A stretch of 64,000 nt of DNA from Aquaticitalea lipolytica (GTDB taxonomy: Bacteria; Bacteroidota; Bacteroidia; Flavobacteriales; Flavobacteriaceae). The notes under the pieces were generated by a model. That model saw only the letters and a program-made list of their open reading frames with translations. It was not told where the DNA came from and made no database searches. Positions within the stretch are counted from its first letter, which is position 1, and each line of letters opens with the position of its first letter. The position numbers and the translations under genes were made by a program. This document shows positions 24,955 to 34,101 of this stretch, piece by piece. Location: positions 62,001 through 126,000 of the forward strand of contig NZ_BMIC01000007.1 in the NCBI RefSeq assembly GCF_014641635.1, written 5' to 3'.

Positions 24955-27453
24955 ATGAACAAAATACAACACTACGTCCAAGGTCAATGGACATCAGGAA
25001 AAGAAGAAGGAACTCCAGTTTTAGATGCTATAACAGGTGAAGCTTTTACTAGTGTAGCTATTGAAGGTTTAGACATTCCTGAAGTTTTAAATTATGGTAG
25101 AACAAAAGGAGGCGAAGTACTTCGAAAAATGACCTTTCAGGAGCGTGGAAATATGCTAAAGAAATTAGCATTATATCTTACCAAAAGAAAAGACGCTTTC
25201 TACGAGTTAAGTTATAGAACAGGAGCAACCAAAGTAGATAGTTGGATAGATATTGAAGGAGGATTTGGTAACTTATTTGCCAATGCTTCTTTAAGAAAGT
25301 TATTTCCAAATCAGCCTTATCATGTTGAAGGGGATGCTATCGATTTGTCTCGTGGAGGACGTTTTATGGCACATCATATCATGGTGCCTAAAAAAGGAGT
25401 GGCAGTCCACATTAACGCATTCAATTTCCCTGTTTGGGGAATGTTAGAAAAATGTGCAGTTAATTGGATGGCTGGAGTACCTGCAGTGGTTTTACCAGCA
25501 CCTTCATCTTCTTATTTAGCTGAAGCAGTAGCAAGAGAAATTATTGCTTCTGGAATATTGCCAGAAGGTGCATTACAAATCATAAACGGAACAGTTAAAA
25601 ATATATTAGATACAGTAGAATCTCAAGATGTAGTAACATTTACTGGTTCTGCACAAACAGGAAGATTGCTTAAAGCACATCCAAGATTAATACTAGAATC
25701 TGTACCATTTACAATGGAAGCCGATTCATTAAATGCATCTATTTTAGGAGAAGATGCAGTTCCTGGAACACCAGAATTTGATTTATTTATCAAAGAGGTC
25801 AGAAAAGAAATGACAGTAAAAGCAGGACAAAAATGTACTGCGATTCGTAGAATTATTGTTCCTGAAAAATTGGTTGAAGATGTTCAAATGGCTTTAGGGA
25901 AAGAGTTAGATAAAATTACTATTGGAGATCCAAGACTAAAAGAGGTTAGAATGGGATCTTTGGTAAGTCATCAGCAAGTTCAAGCCGTTAGAGATTCTGT
26001 AAGCGATTTATCAAAAGAAGCACAAATTGTTTACGGTAATTTAGACAAAATTGAAACTATTGGAGCAGATGCTAAAAAAGGTGCTTTTATAAGTCCAATT
26101 TTATTAAGAGCAGACTATCCTTTTAAAAATACTATTATTCATGAACGTGAAGCTTTTGGTCCAGTTAGTACCATTATGCCATATAAAAATTTAGACGAAG
26201 CTATATTATTAGCCCAAATGGGTAAAGGCTCATTAGTATCTTCAATAGCAACATATGACGATAAAATTGCTAAAGATTATGTAGTCAATGCAGCATCTCA
26301 TCATGGACGTATTATGGTTATTAATCGTGAAATGGCGAAAGAAAGTACAGGACATGGTTCACCATTACCATATTTAGTTCACGGTGGTCCAGGACGTGCT
26401 GGTGGAGGAGAAGAAATGGGAGGTGTACGAGGTATAAAACATTATTTACAGCGTACAGCTATTCAAGGTTCGCCTACAACAATTACCGAAATCACAGGTA
26501 TTTACCAACAAAAAGCAAAATATAAGGACGCAGAACAACACCCTTTTAAATACCATTGGGAAGACATCCAACCAGGTATGTCTATGAAAACGCATAAGCG
26601 TACCATTACAGATACTGATATTATCAATTTCGCGAATGTGACTTGGGATCATTTCTATGCGCATACAGATATTACCTCATTAGATGGTAGTATTTTCGAG
26701 AAAAGAACTGCTCATGGATATTTCATTATTTCAGCAGCAGCAGGCTTATTTGTTCACCCTAATAAAGGGCCAGTTTCTGCAAATTATGGACTGGAAGAAT
26801 GTCGTTTCTTACGTCCATTGTATCATAACGATACTATTTATGTTCGTTTAACATGCAAACAAAAAGTAGATAGAGATGTGGCTTCGGCTGAACATCCTAG
26901 TGGAATTGTAAAATGGTTCGCAGAAATATTTGATGCTGATGACGAATTAGTAGCATTAGCAACTGTGTTAACAATGGTTCAGAAAAAACAAGAAACATTT
27001 GTTGAAATGACTGATGAAAAAATTGATGAATGTCTTTCAAAATTAACATCAGACACAAAACCTAGATGGGGAATTATGACGCCTCAACACATGATTGAGC
27101 ATTTAGAATATACTTATAAAATTGCATCAGGAGAAATTCAAGATTTTGAAGTAGCAACACCAGAAAAGATTTTAGAGAAGGTGCATAATAGTTTATGGAG
27201 TTATGATAAGTTTCCTAGAAACACTCAATTTCCTCAATTAGAGAAAGATACTTTAGAACCTTTAAAACATTCAGATTTAAATACTGCAATTGAAAAATTT
27301 AAAGCACAAAGAGAAAAGTACATAGTATTTTTTAAAGAAAATCCAGAGGCAAAATTAAAGAATTTAGTTTTTGGTGAATTGAATCGTTATGAGTCATATT
27401 TATTAGAAAGAAAACATCTAAATCATCATTTCGAACAATTCGGATTAATATAA
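24955..27453 (+). CDS. paaZ: PaaZ: oxepin-CoA hydrolase / aldehyde dehydrogenase, with extra C-terminal DinB/DUF1569-like domain
   Basis: Opens the oxepin-CoA ring and oxidises the resulting aldehyde. 832 aa against 681 in E. coli. Aldehyde dehydrogenase domain (residues 1-520) with the catalytic Cys in AGQKCTAIRR and nucleotide segment FTGSAQTGR. MaoC-type hydratase domain (about 530-675) with the TWDHFYAHTD active site. The extra residues 676-832 (MTPQHMIEHLEYT with His712 and His716; KHLNHHFEQFG with His821, His824 and His825) resemble a DUF1569/DinB-like four-helix metal-binding fold. Gene continuous, no frameshift signs. Confidence 0.93.
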   Translation: MNKIQHYVQGQWTSGKEEGTPVLDAITGEAFTSVAIEGLDIPEVLNYGRTKGGEVLRKMTFQERGNMLKKLALYLTKRKDAFYELSYRTGATKVDSWIDIEGGFGNLFANASLRKLFPNQPYHVEGDAIDLSRGGRFMAHHIMVPKKGVAVHINAFNFPVWGMLEKCAVNWMAGVPAVVLPAPSSSYLAEAVAREIIASGILPEGALQIINGTVKNILDTVESQDVVTFTGSAQTGRLLKAHPRLILESVPFTMEADSLNASILGEDAVPGTPEFDLFIKEVRKEMTVKAGQKCTAIRRIIVPEKLVEDVQMALGKELDKITIGDPRLKEVRMGSLVSHQQVQAVRDSVSDLSKEAQIVYGNLDKIETIGADAKKGAFISPILLRADYPFKNTIIHEREAFGPVSTIMPYKNLDEAILLAQMGKGSLVSSIATYDDKIAKDYVVNAASHHGRIMVINREMAKESTGHGSPLPYLVHGGPGRAGGGEEMGGVRGIKHYLQRTAIQGSPTTITEITGIYQQKAKYKDAEQHPFKYHWEDIQPGMSMKTHKRTITDTDIINFANVTWDHFYAHTDITSLDGSIFEKRTAHGYFIISAAAGLFVHPNKGPVSANYGLEECRFLRPLYHNDTIYVRLTCKQKVDRDVASAEHPSGIVKWFAEIFDADDELVALATVLTMVQKKQETFVEMTDEKIDECLSKLTSDTKPRWGIMTPQHMIEHLEYTYKIASGEIQDFEVATPEKILEKVHNSLWSYDKFPRNTQFPQLEKDTLEPLKHSDLNTAIEKFKAQREKYIVFFKENPEAKLKNLVFGELNRYESYLLERKHLNHHFEQFGLI

Positions 27454-27477
27454 ATAACCAAGAAATTAAACAAAGAT

Positions 27478-28230
27478 ATGAGTGATCCATATGTTAAGTT
27501 GGATATAATAAACGAAGTAGGATACATTGAGTTTTTTCATCCTGCACATAACTCTTTACCAGGAGATTTGTTAGCAAAATTAGCGCATACAATAACTGAT
27601 GCAGGAAACAATAACAAGATTAGAGTTCTTGTTTTAAAAAGTGGAAAAGACAGAACGTTTTGTGCTGGAGCAAGTTTCAAAGAATTAATAAACATCAATG
27701 ATGAAGCGACAGGAAAAGTATTCTTTTCGGGTTTTGCAAATGTTATAAATGCAATGCGTAAATGTCCAAAATTCATTATTGGTAGAATTCAAGGCAAAAC
27801 AGTTGGAGGAGGTGTTGGATTAGCAGCATCAACCGATTATTGTATGGCAACAAAATTTGCAGCAATTAAATTAAGTGAGCTAAATGTTGGCATTGGACCA
27901 TTTGTGGTTGGACCAGCAATCGAACGTAAAATCGGTTTAAGCGGAATGTCTCAAATAGCAATTGATGCAGATTCATTTTATTCTGCTGAATGGGCCAAAC
28001 AAAAAGGCTTATTTACGCAAGTTTATGATTCAACTGATGATTTGGATGAAGCTGTAAAAGAATTTGCTGAAAATTTATGCAATTACAATACAGAAGCCAT
28101 GAAAGAAATGAAAACCATATTCTGGAAAGGCACTGAAGATTGGGACAATCTATTAGCAGAGCGTGCTGCAATAAGTGGAAGACTTGTGCTTTCAGATTTT
28201 ACAAAAGAAAAATTAAAAGGATTTAAATAA
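27478..28230 (+). CDS. Enoyl-CoA hydratase/isomerase family protein, PaaF candidate
   Basis: 250 aa crotonase fold. Context suggests 2,3-dehydroadipyl-CoA hydratase (PaaF). Oxyanion segments FCAGASFKEL and GRIQGKTVGGGVGLAA are present. Of the two crotonase catalytic glutamates, the second is kept (Glu134 in KLSELNVG), but the first is Gly114 (GGGVGLAA), unlike E. coli PaaF, which has both. It may therefore be an isomerase or a one-Glu hydratase. The start follows paaZ by 24 nt. Confidence 0.85.
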   Translation: MSDPYVKLDIINEVGYIEFFHPAHNSLPGDLLAKLAHTITDAGNNNKIRVLVLKSGKDRTFCAGASFKELININDEATGKVFFSGFANVINAMRKCPKFIIGRIQGKTVGGGVGLAASTDYCMATKFAAIKLSELNVGIGPFVVGPAIERKIGLSGMSQIAIDADSFYSAEWAKQKGLFTQVYDSTDDLDEAVKEFAENLCNYNTEAMKEMKTIFWKGTEDWDNLLAERAAISGRLVLSDFTKEKLKGFK

Positions 28231-28232
28231 AA

Positions 28233-28829
28233 ATGATTTACAGTTTCAACGGTTATATTCCAGTCGTTCACGAAAGCAGTTTCGTGCATCCTTTGGCTGC
28301 TGTAACAGGAAATGTGATTATTGGTAAAAACTGTTATATAGGTCCAGGAGCTGCAATACGTGGAGATTGGGGACAAATCATTTTAGAAGATGGTGTAAAT
28401 GTACAAGAAAATTGTACTGTGCATATGTTTCCAGGAAAATCCATTACATTAAAAGAAAGTGCACATGTTGGTCATGGAGCAATCATTCATGGCGCAAATT
28501 TGGGTAAAAATTGCATGATTGGAATGAATACTGTCATTATGGATGATGCCGAAATTGGAGACGAATCTATAGTAGGAGCCATGTCATTTGTAAAGGCTGA
28601 AACTATAATTCCGAAACGAAGTTTAGTGGTTGGTAATCCTGCTAAAGTGTTAAAAGAATTGACAGATGATATGATTGCCTGGAAAACAAAAGGCACCCAA
28701 TTGTATCAGCAATTACCAGCAGATTGCCAAAGTAGTTTAAAAGAAGTAGAGCCTTTGAGGGAGGTACCAGAAAACATGAAAATTCAAGAAGGTGTTTATG
28801 ATACACTTCGTGACTTTATGAAAAAATAG
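28233..28829 (+). CDS. paaY: PaaY, left-handed beta-helix (gamma-carbonic-anhydrase-like) thioesterase
   Basis: 198 aa. Hexapeptide repeats (VIIGKNCYIGPGAAIRGD, AHVGHGAIIHGANLGKNCMIGMN) with metal-binding histidines HVGHGAIIH form a trimeric beta-helix. C-terminal helix as in PaaY. In related bacteria PaaY is a thioesterase that removes toxic ring-1,2-epoxide or oxepin side products. Starts two bases after the previous gene's stop. Confidence 0.92.
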   Translation: MIYSFNGYIPVVHESSFVHPLAAVTGNVIIGKNCYIGPGAAIRGDWGQIILEDGVNVQENCTVHMFPGKSITLKESAHVGHGAIIHGANLGKNCMIGMNTVIMDDAEIGDESIVGAMSFVKAETIIPKRSLVVGNPAKVLKELTDDMIAWKTKGTQLYQQLPADCQSSLKEVEPLREVPENMKIQEGVYDTLRDFMKK

Positions 28830-28863
28830 ATTTGTCATTCCGCGCTTGATACGGAATCCAATA
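28830..28863 (+). repeat. Interspersed hairpin repeat (TGTCATTCCG type), copy 2
   Basis: Between paaY and the E2 gene. Same as the 23091 copy except CG for TA in the 5' arm, so the stem is reduced to ATTCCG/CGGAAT with mismatches below the loop. Confidence 0.8.
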
Positions 28864-28880
28864 TGATAAGAATTTAAAGA

Positions 28881-30239
28881 ATGTCAAAATTTGAATTAAA
28901 AATGCCCAAAATGGGCGAAAGTATAACAGAAGGCACCATTATCAATTGGTTGATTAATGAAGGCGATAGTTTTAATGAAGGCGATATTATCCTTGAAGTT
29001 GCAACTGATAAAGTTGATAACGAAGTGCCAGCTCCAGCATCAGGAACATTAATAAAAACTATGTTTCAAGCTAAAGACGTGGTGCCTGTTGGAGAAGTAT
29101 TGGCTATTCTTGAAGTTTCTAAAGAGGTAAAAACTAAAACAGATAAAGTTGAAAAAGTTGTCAGTTCGAGTAAATTCGATACACATTCAAGCGAAAAGAA
29201 ATCATCTGAACCAGAAACGTTTAATCAAATTTTAAGTAAGAAGTTTCATTACGGAAACATTTCTGAGACCCAAAGTAAGCATATACAATTACCTGCTGCA
29301 AAACAAAAAAATAGTACATTTTATTCTCCACTAATTAAAAGTATTGCAAAGGAGCATCATATCAGTTTTGAAGAATTGGCACGAATTCCAGCTTTTGGAA
29401 ATAATGGGCGTTTGCGAAAAAGTGATTTACAGAAATATATTGAAATTGGAAGACCATTTAAGTTTGTTCAACCAAATATAATGCATGATCCAACTGCCTA
29501 TAGAATTCCTCAATTAAATTTTGATAAAGGCAAAGGAAAAGTAATTGAGATGGATAGAATGCGCCAAATGATTGCAGATCATATGGTGTACTCAAAACAT
29601 ACATCACCTCATGTTACTGCTTATGTTGAAGCAGATTTAACTAATATGGTAAATTGGCGAAATGCGAATAAAGTAGCTTTCGAAAAGAAATATGGAGAAC
29701 GTTTAACATTTACACCATTGTTCGTTGAAGCTGTAGCAAAAGCAGTGAAGGATTATCCAAATATCAATGCGTCTGTTGATGGAAATAATATTATTGTCAA
29801 AGAAGATATAAATATTGGTATTGCAACAGCATTACCAAGTGGAAATTTAATTGTTCCTGTGGTTAAAAATGCTGATACTAAAGATTTAAAACAGCTTGCA
29901 GCAAACGTCAACGAATTAGCAAATAAAGCAAGGGAAAACAAACTAGCTGGCGACGATATAAAAGGAAGCACATTCACAATTTCAAATGTTGGAACCTTTG
30001 GGAGCGTTATGGGAACACCAATTATTAATCAACCTGAAGTTGCCATTTTAGCGCTCGGAATTATTAAAAAACGCCCAGAAGTCATCACAACAGAGAAGGG
30101 AGATGAAATTGCTATTAGAAGTATGATGTATTTATCATTGTCTTTTGATCACAGAGTTGTTGACGGTTTTTTAGGTGGAAGTTTTGTACGTCGCGTAGCT
30201 GATTATTTTGAACAATTTGATGTAGATAGAAAGATATAA
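28881..30239 (+). CDS. 2-oxo acid dehydrogenase E2 (dihydrolipoamide acyltransferase)
   Basis: 452 aa. Lipoyl domain (residues 1-75) with lipoylated Lys in EVATDKVDNEV. A flexible linker follows, then a peripheral subunit-binding domain (about 150-185, SPLIKSIAKEHHISFEELARIPAFGNNGRLRKSD). The acyltransferase core follows (ITFTP-like TFTPLFVEAV, catalytic SFDHRVVDGFLGG near the end). Closest in style to branched-chain 2-oxo acid E2. It lies in the paa operon one base before the E1 gene. No E3 gene nearby; a shared lipoamide dehydrogenase is expected. Confidence 0.92.
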   Translation: MSKFELKMPKMGESITEGTIINWLINEGDSFNEGDIILEVATDKVDNEVPAPASGTLIKTMFQAKDVVPVGEVLAILEVSKEVKTKTDKVEKVVSSSKFDTHSSEKKSSEPETFNQILSKKFHYGNISETQSKHIQLPAAKQKNSTFYSPLIKSIAKEHHISFEELARIPAFGNNGRLRKSDLQKYIEIGRPFKFVQPNIMHDPTAYRIPQLNFDKGKGKVIEMDRMRQMIADHMVYSKHTSPHVTAYVEADLTNMVNWRNANKVAFEKKYGERLTFTPLFVEAVAKAVKDYPNINASVDGNNIIVKEDINIGIATALPSGNLIVPVVKNADTKDLKQLAANVNELANKARENKLAGDDIKGSTFTISNVGTFGSVMGTPIINQPEVAILALGIIKKRPEVITTEKGDEIAIRSMMYLSLSFDHRVVDGFLGGSFVRRVADYFEQFDVDRKI

Positions 30240-30240
30240 G

Positions 30241-32292
30241 ATGAATAAAGAGATATTAAAAAAAGGGTTTTTAAACTTGTGCACTGCTAAGTCAATGGCA
30301 GAACTGTATGAAGCTAATTTTAAGCAAGTTTCAAAATATGTACATGCAACATCACGAGGTCATGAAGCAATTCAGACTGCAATAGGAATGCAATTATTAC
30401 CTCAAGATTATGCTTTTCCTTATTACAGAGATGATGCAATGTTATTATCGTTCGGATTGCAACCTTACGATTTAATGTTGCAATTGTTAGCTAAAAAAGA
30501 TGATCCGTTTTCTGGAGGAAGAACCTATTATTCGCATCCTAGTTTAAAGGATGACGATAAACCTAAAATTCCGCATCAATCGTCAGCAACAGGAATGCAA
30601 GCTATTCCTGCCACAGGAGTTGCAATGGGAATGCAATACAAAGAATTACAAGGGTTGGATGATAAGACATTAAAGGATTTACCATTGGTGGTATGTTCGC
30701 TTGGTGATGCTTCAGTTACAGAAGGTGAAATTGCTGAGGCCTTCCAAATGGCAGCTTTAAAGCAAATGCCAATTATCTTTTTGGTACAAGACAACGGTTG
30801 GGATATTTCTGCCAATGCAGCAGAAACCAGAGCTCAAAATGCTTTTGAATATGCTAGAGGATTCAATGGGTTAGAAGCTATATCAATAGATGGAGCAAAT
30901 TTTATAGAAAGTTATGAAGCGGTTGAAAAAGTCATCAAAACAATTCGTAAAGAACGTAGGCCTTTTTTAATTCATGCTAAAGTACCATTATTAAATCATC
31001 ATACATCTGGTGTTCGAATGGAATGGTATCGTGATGATTTGGATGAAGCACGTTCTCGTGATCCTTATCCAGTATTAAAGAAACAATTAAAAGATAACGG
31101 ATTTTCTTCTGAAGAAATTCTATCTATAGAAAATTCCGCGAAAGCGAAAGTACAGTCTGATTTTGAAAAGGCATTAAAAGCTGAAGACCCAAAACCAGAA
31201 GATTTATTTACGAACGATTTTGCACCAACACTAATTACTGAAGAAAAAGGAGAGCGTTCTCCTAAAGGCGCAGATAAAGTAGTGATGGTAGATTGCGCTT
31301 TATTTGCAGTTGAAGAATTGATGAAAAAGCACAAAGAGTGTTTGCTTTACGGACAAGATGTAGGAGGAAGACTTGGAGGTGTGTTTAGAGAAGCAGCAAC
31401 GCTAGCTCAAAAGTTTGGAGATGATAGAGTATTCAATACACCAATTCAAGAAGCCTTTATAGTTGGGTCAACAGTAGGAATGAGTGCAGTCGGTTTAAAA
31501 CCTATAGTTGAGGTTCAGTTTGCCGACTATATTTGGCCAGGACTTAATCAGTTGTTTACCGAAGTAAGTCGTAGTTGTTATTTGTCTAACGGAAAATGGC
31601 CAGTAAGCATGATTTTGCGTGTGCCAATTGGTGCTTATGGCAGTGGTGGTCCTTATCATTCATCTTCTGTTGAAAGTGTTTTAACTAATATTAGAGGAAT
31701 AAAAATTGCTTATCCAAGTAATGGAGCTGATTTAAAAGGCTTGATGAAAGCTGCCTATTATGATCCGAATCCAGTAGTCATTTTAGAACATAAAGGGTTG
31801 TATTGGTCAAAAGTTAAAGGAACACAAGGTGCAACATCAGTAGAGCCTGATGAAGATTATGTGTTACCATTTGGTAAAGCTTGGGTGTTACAAGAAATAT
31901 GGAAACAAGAAAATGTAGAAACTTTAACTATTGTGACTTACGGAATGGGAGTGCATTGGGCAATGAATGCTTCAGAAGAACTTGGAATGAAAGACCAAAT
32001 TGAAGTTATTGATTTGCGCACGTTGTTTCCATTAGATGAAGAAACGATTATGAAATCGGTTAAGAAAACAGGAAAGTGTTTGGTGGTCACTGAAGAACCT
32101 TCTAATAATAGTTTTGCAAGAGCTTTAGCAGGAAAAATTCAGGAAGAGTGCTTCAAATTTTTAGATGCTCCAGTAATGACTATTGGTAGTGAGAACATGC
32201 CAGCAATTCCGTTAAATTCTACTTTAGAAGAAACCATGATTCCTTCCACTGAAAAGGTAAAAAAGAAAATAGAAAACTTATTAAATTACTAA
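30241..32292 (+). CDS. 2-oxo acid dehydrogenase E1, fused alpha and beta subunits
   Basis: 683 aa: TPP-dependent decarboxylase with alpha half (residues 1-330; TPP motif GDASVTEGEIAEAF ending VQDN) and beta half (350-683; LYGQDVGGRLGGVFR, FNTPIQEAFIVG, GAYGSGGPYHSSS) in one chain, as seen in many Bacteroidota. Family includes branched-chain 2-oxo acid dehydrogenases. Being last in the paa operon, and with no paaK present, a role in converting phenylpyruvate to phenylacetyl-CoA is attractive but inferred. Confidence 0.9.
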   Translation: MNKEILKKGFLNLCTAKSMAELYEANFKQVSKYVHATSRGHEAIQTAIGMQLLPQDYAFPYYRDDAMLLSFGLQPYDLMLQLLAKKDDPFSGGRTYYSHPSLKDDDKPKIPHQSSATGMQAIPATGVAMGMQYKELQGLDDKTLKDLPLVVCSLGDASVTEGEIAEAFQMAALKQMPIIFLVQDNGWDISANAAETRAQNAFEYARGFNGLEAISIDGANFIESYEAVEKVIKTIRKERRPFLIHAKVPLLNHHTSGVRMEWYRDDLDEARSRDPYPVLKKQLKDNGFSSEEILSIENSAKAKVQSDFEKALKAEDPKPEDLFTNDFAPTLITEEKGERSPKGADKVVMVDCALFAVEELMKKHKECLLYGQDVGGRLGGVFREAATLAQKFGDDRVFNTPIQEAFIVGSTVGMSAVGLKPIVEVQFADYIWPGLNQLFTEVSRSCYLSNGKWPVSMILRVPIGAYGSGGPYHSSSVESVLTNIRGIKIAYPSNGADLKGLMKAAYYDPNPVVILEHKGLYWSKVKGTQGATSVEPDEDYVLPFGKAWVLQEIWKQENVETLTIVTYGMGVHWAMNASEELGMKDQIEVIDLRTLFPLDEETIMKSVKKTGKCLVVTEEPSNNSFARALAGKIQEECFKFLDAPVMTIGSENMPAIPLNSTLEETMIPSTEKVKKKIENLLNY

Positions 32293-32295
32293 ATA

Positions 32296-32327
32296 AAAAA
32301 AGCGACTCAATTGAGTCGCTTTTTTTA
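32296..32327. terminator. Bidirectional terminator at the end of the paa operon
   Basis: A perfect palindrome, A-tract, GCGACTCAATTGAGTCGC (32302-32319) and T-tract, ends both the E1 gene and the convergent SulP gene. The stem sequence is nearly reused at 34472-34500. Confidence 0.9.
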
Positions 32328-33968
32328 TAATTTATATTCCGAAAGTGGTTTTGTAAACTTTTCTGGGTCAGCAGCTAAATGATAGCGAGGGTCGTCAACA
32401 GCTTCAACGATTACTTCTTTAAATTTAGGACTAGCCTTATACATTAAAGCCTTACAGTCTTCACTTAAATGTTTCAATTTAATCGATTTTCCTTCAGCTT
32501 CATACTTGTTCACTAAATTAAAAATAGCTTCTAGCGCAGAATGATCACTTACACGAGATTCAACAAAGTCTATTTCAACATTTTGTGGATCATTTTTCAC
32601 ATCAAATTTAGCATTGAAATTTTGAACTGAACCAAAAAATAAAGGTCCCCAAATTTCATAAGTTTTAGTACCATCAGCTTGTATGCGTTTGCGAGCTCTA
32701 ATCATTGTTGCATTTTTCCAAGCAAATACTAAAGCCGATATAATGACACCTGCTATAACTGCAACAGCTAAATCTTTCCAGACAGTGATTGCAGAAACTG
32801 CAATTAAAACTATAGCGTCCGATAAAGGAATTTTTCTAATAATCCTGAAACTACTCCAAGCAAAAGTTCCTATAACAACCATAAACATTACGCCAACAAG
32901 TGCAGCAATAGGAATTTGCTCAATTAAAGGAGCGCCAAATAATACAAAACATAGTAAAGCGATTGCTGCAACTGCACCAGAAAGACGACCTCGTCCACCA
33001 GAATCTACATTAATAATTGATTGTCCAATCATAGCACATCCACCCATTCCACCAAAGAGTCCGTTTAAGATATTTGCACCACCTTGAGCGACACATTCTC
33101 TATTTCCGTTTCCTCTAGTTTCTGTAATTTCATCAACTAAATTTAGTGTCATAAGTGACTCAATTAAACCAACTGCAGCAAGTATAAAAGCTGTAGATAA
33201 AATTAAATCCCAATGACCTTGTAGTGTATAAAATAATGTAAATATTTGATCTTGGAATGTTGGGAGTGTTCCTTGAAGACCTTCGCCTCCACCATCTTTT
33301 ATAAATGAACCAACTGTACTTACTTCAATACCTCCAAAAATTGTTATACATGCTACTACTATTATTGCCAATAAAGCAGCAGGAATTTTTTTTGTCAATT
33401 TTGGTAAACCATACATAATACCCATAGTTAAAGCCACAAAGCCTAACATGGTCCAAAGTGCTTGTCCAGTCATAAATTGGCTTTCACCATTTACAGTTTC
33501 TTTAAATAAGCCTAATTGTGATAGAAAAATAACAATTGCTAAACCATTAACAAAGCCCATCATCACTGGATGAGGGATTAGCCGAACAAACTTTCCTAAT
33601 TTAAAGACACCAGCGAGAATTTGAATTGCTCCAACAAACAACAGTGTGATAAATAGCCATTGCAAACCAAGATTCTCAACAGGGTTATCTAAAGTAATTC
33701 CAACTTCATTTCCTTTCTGAATTAAATGAACCATTACAACTGCCATTGCGCCTGTAGCACCAGAAATCATTCCTGGTCGTCCTCCAAATAAAGCGGTGAC
33801 AATTCCCATCATAAAAGCTCCGTAAAGACCAACAAGAGGGTCAACACCTGCTACGAATGCAAATGCAACTGCTTCAGGAACTAATGCTAAAGCAACAGTT
33901 AATCCTGAAAGAATATCGTTTTTTGGATTTTGAGTAAAGTTTTTTCGGGTTGTTTGTCCTAAAATCAT
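32325..33968 (-). CDS. SulP-family inorganic anion transporter with STAS domain
   Basis: 547 aa. Around 10-12 transmembrane helices (residues 20-400) with the SulP signature LVGLYGAFMMGIVTALFGGRPGMISGATGA-type region, then a C-terminal STAS domain (about 430-530, FFGSVQNFNAKF). Members carry sulfate, bicarbonate or other anions; substrate not readable here. A minus-strand TATCTTTG box (33992-33999) precedes the ATG. Confidence 0.92.
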   Translation of the reverse strand: MILGQTTRKNFTQNPKNDILSGLTVALALVPEAVAFAFVAGVDPLVGLYGAFMMGIVTALFGGRPGMISGATGAMAVVMVHLIQKGNEVGITLDNPVENLGLQWLFITLLFVGAIQILAGVFKLGKFVRLIPHPVMMGFVNGLAIVIFLSQLGLFKETVNGESQFMTGQALWTMLGFVALTMGIMYGLPKLTKKIPAALLAIIVVACITIFGGIEVSTVGSFIKDGGGEGLQGTLPTFQDQIFTLFYTLQGHWDLILSTAFILAAVGLIESLMTLNLVDEITETRGNGNRECVAQGGANILNGLFGGMGGCAMIGQSIINVDSGGRGRLSGAVAAIALLCFVLFGAPLIEQIPIAALVGVMFMVVIGTFAWSSFRIIRKIPLSDAIVLIAVSAITVWKDLAVAVIAGVIISALVFAWKNATMIRARKRIQADGTKTYEIWGPLFFGSVQNFNAKFDVKNDPQNVEIDFVESRVSDHSALEAIFNLVNKYEAEGKSIKLKHLSEDCKALMYKASPKFKEVIVEAVDDPRYHLAADPEKFTKPLSEYKL

Positions 33969-33991
33969 AATTTAATTATTCTGAAAGTCGG

Positions 33992-33999
33992 CAAAGATA
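33992..33999 (-). promoter_or_regulatory. -7 box of the SulP promoter
   Basis: Plus-strand CAAAGATA is TATCTTTG on the coding strand, fitting TAnnTTTG. It lies 23 nt before the SulP ATG. No CAA (TTG) at ideal upstream distance. Confidence 0.5.
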
Positions 34000-34101
34000 G
34001 GGTTTTTAGAATGAAACATTTAATTGATAACTATGGTTGATGAAAATGTAAAACTAATTATGAAATTCAATACATTTAGTTCAATATAATTTTTGAAAAT
34101 A

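Noticed and set aside
30241-32292. Annotation of the E1 gene as pyruvate dehydrogenase
   Set aside because: Fused alpha-beta order and sequence style fit the branched-chain/2-oxoisovalerate group better, although substrate cannot be proven by reading.
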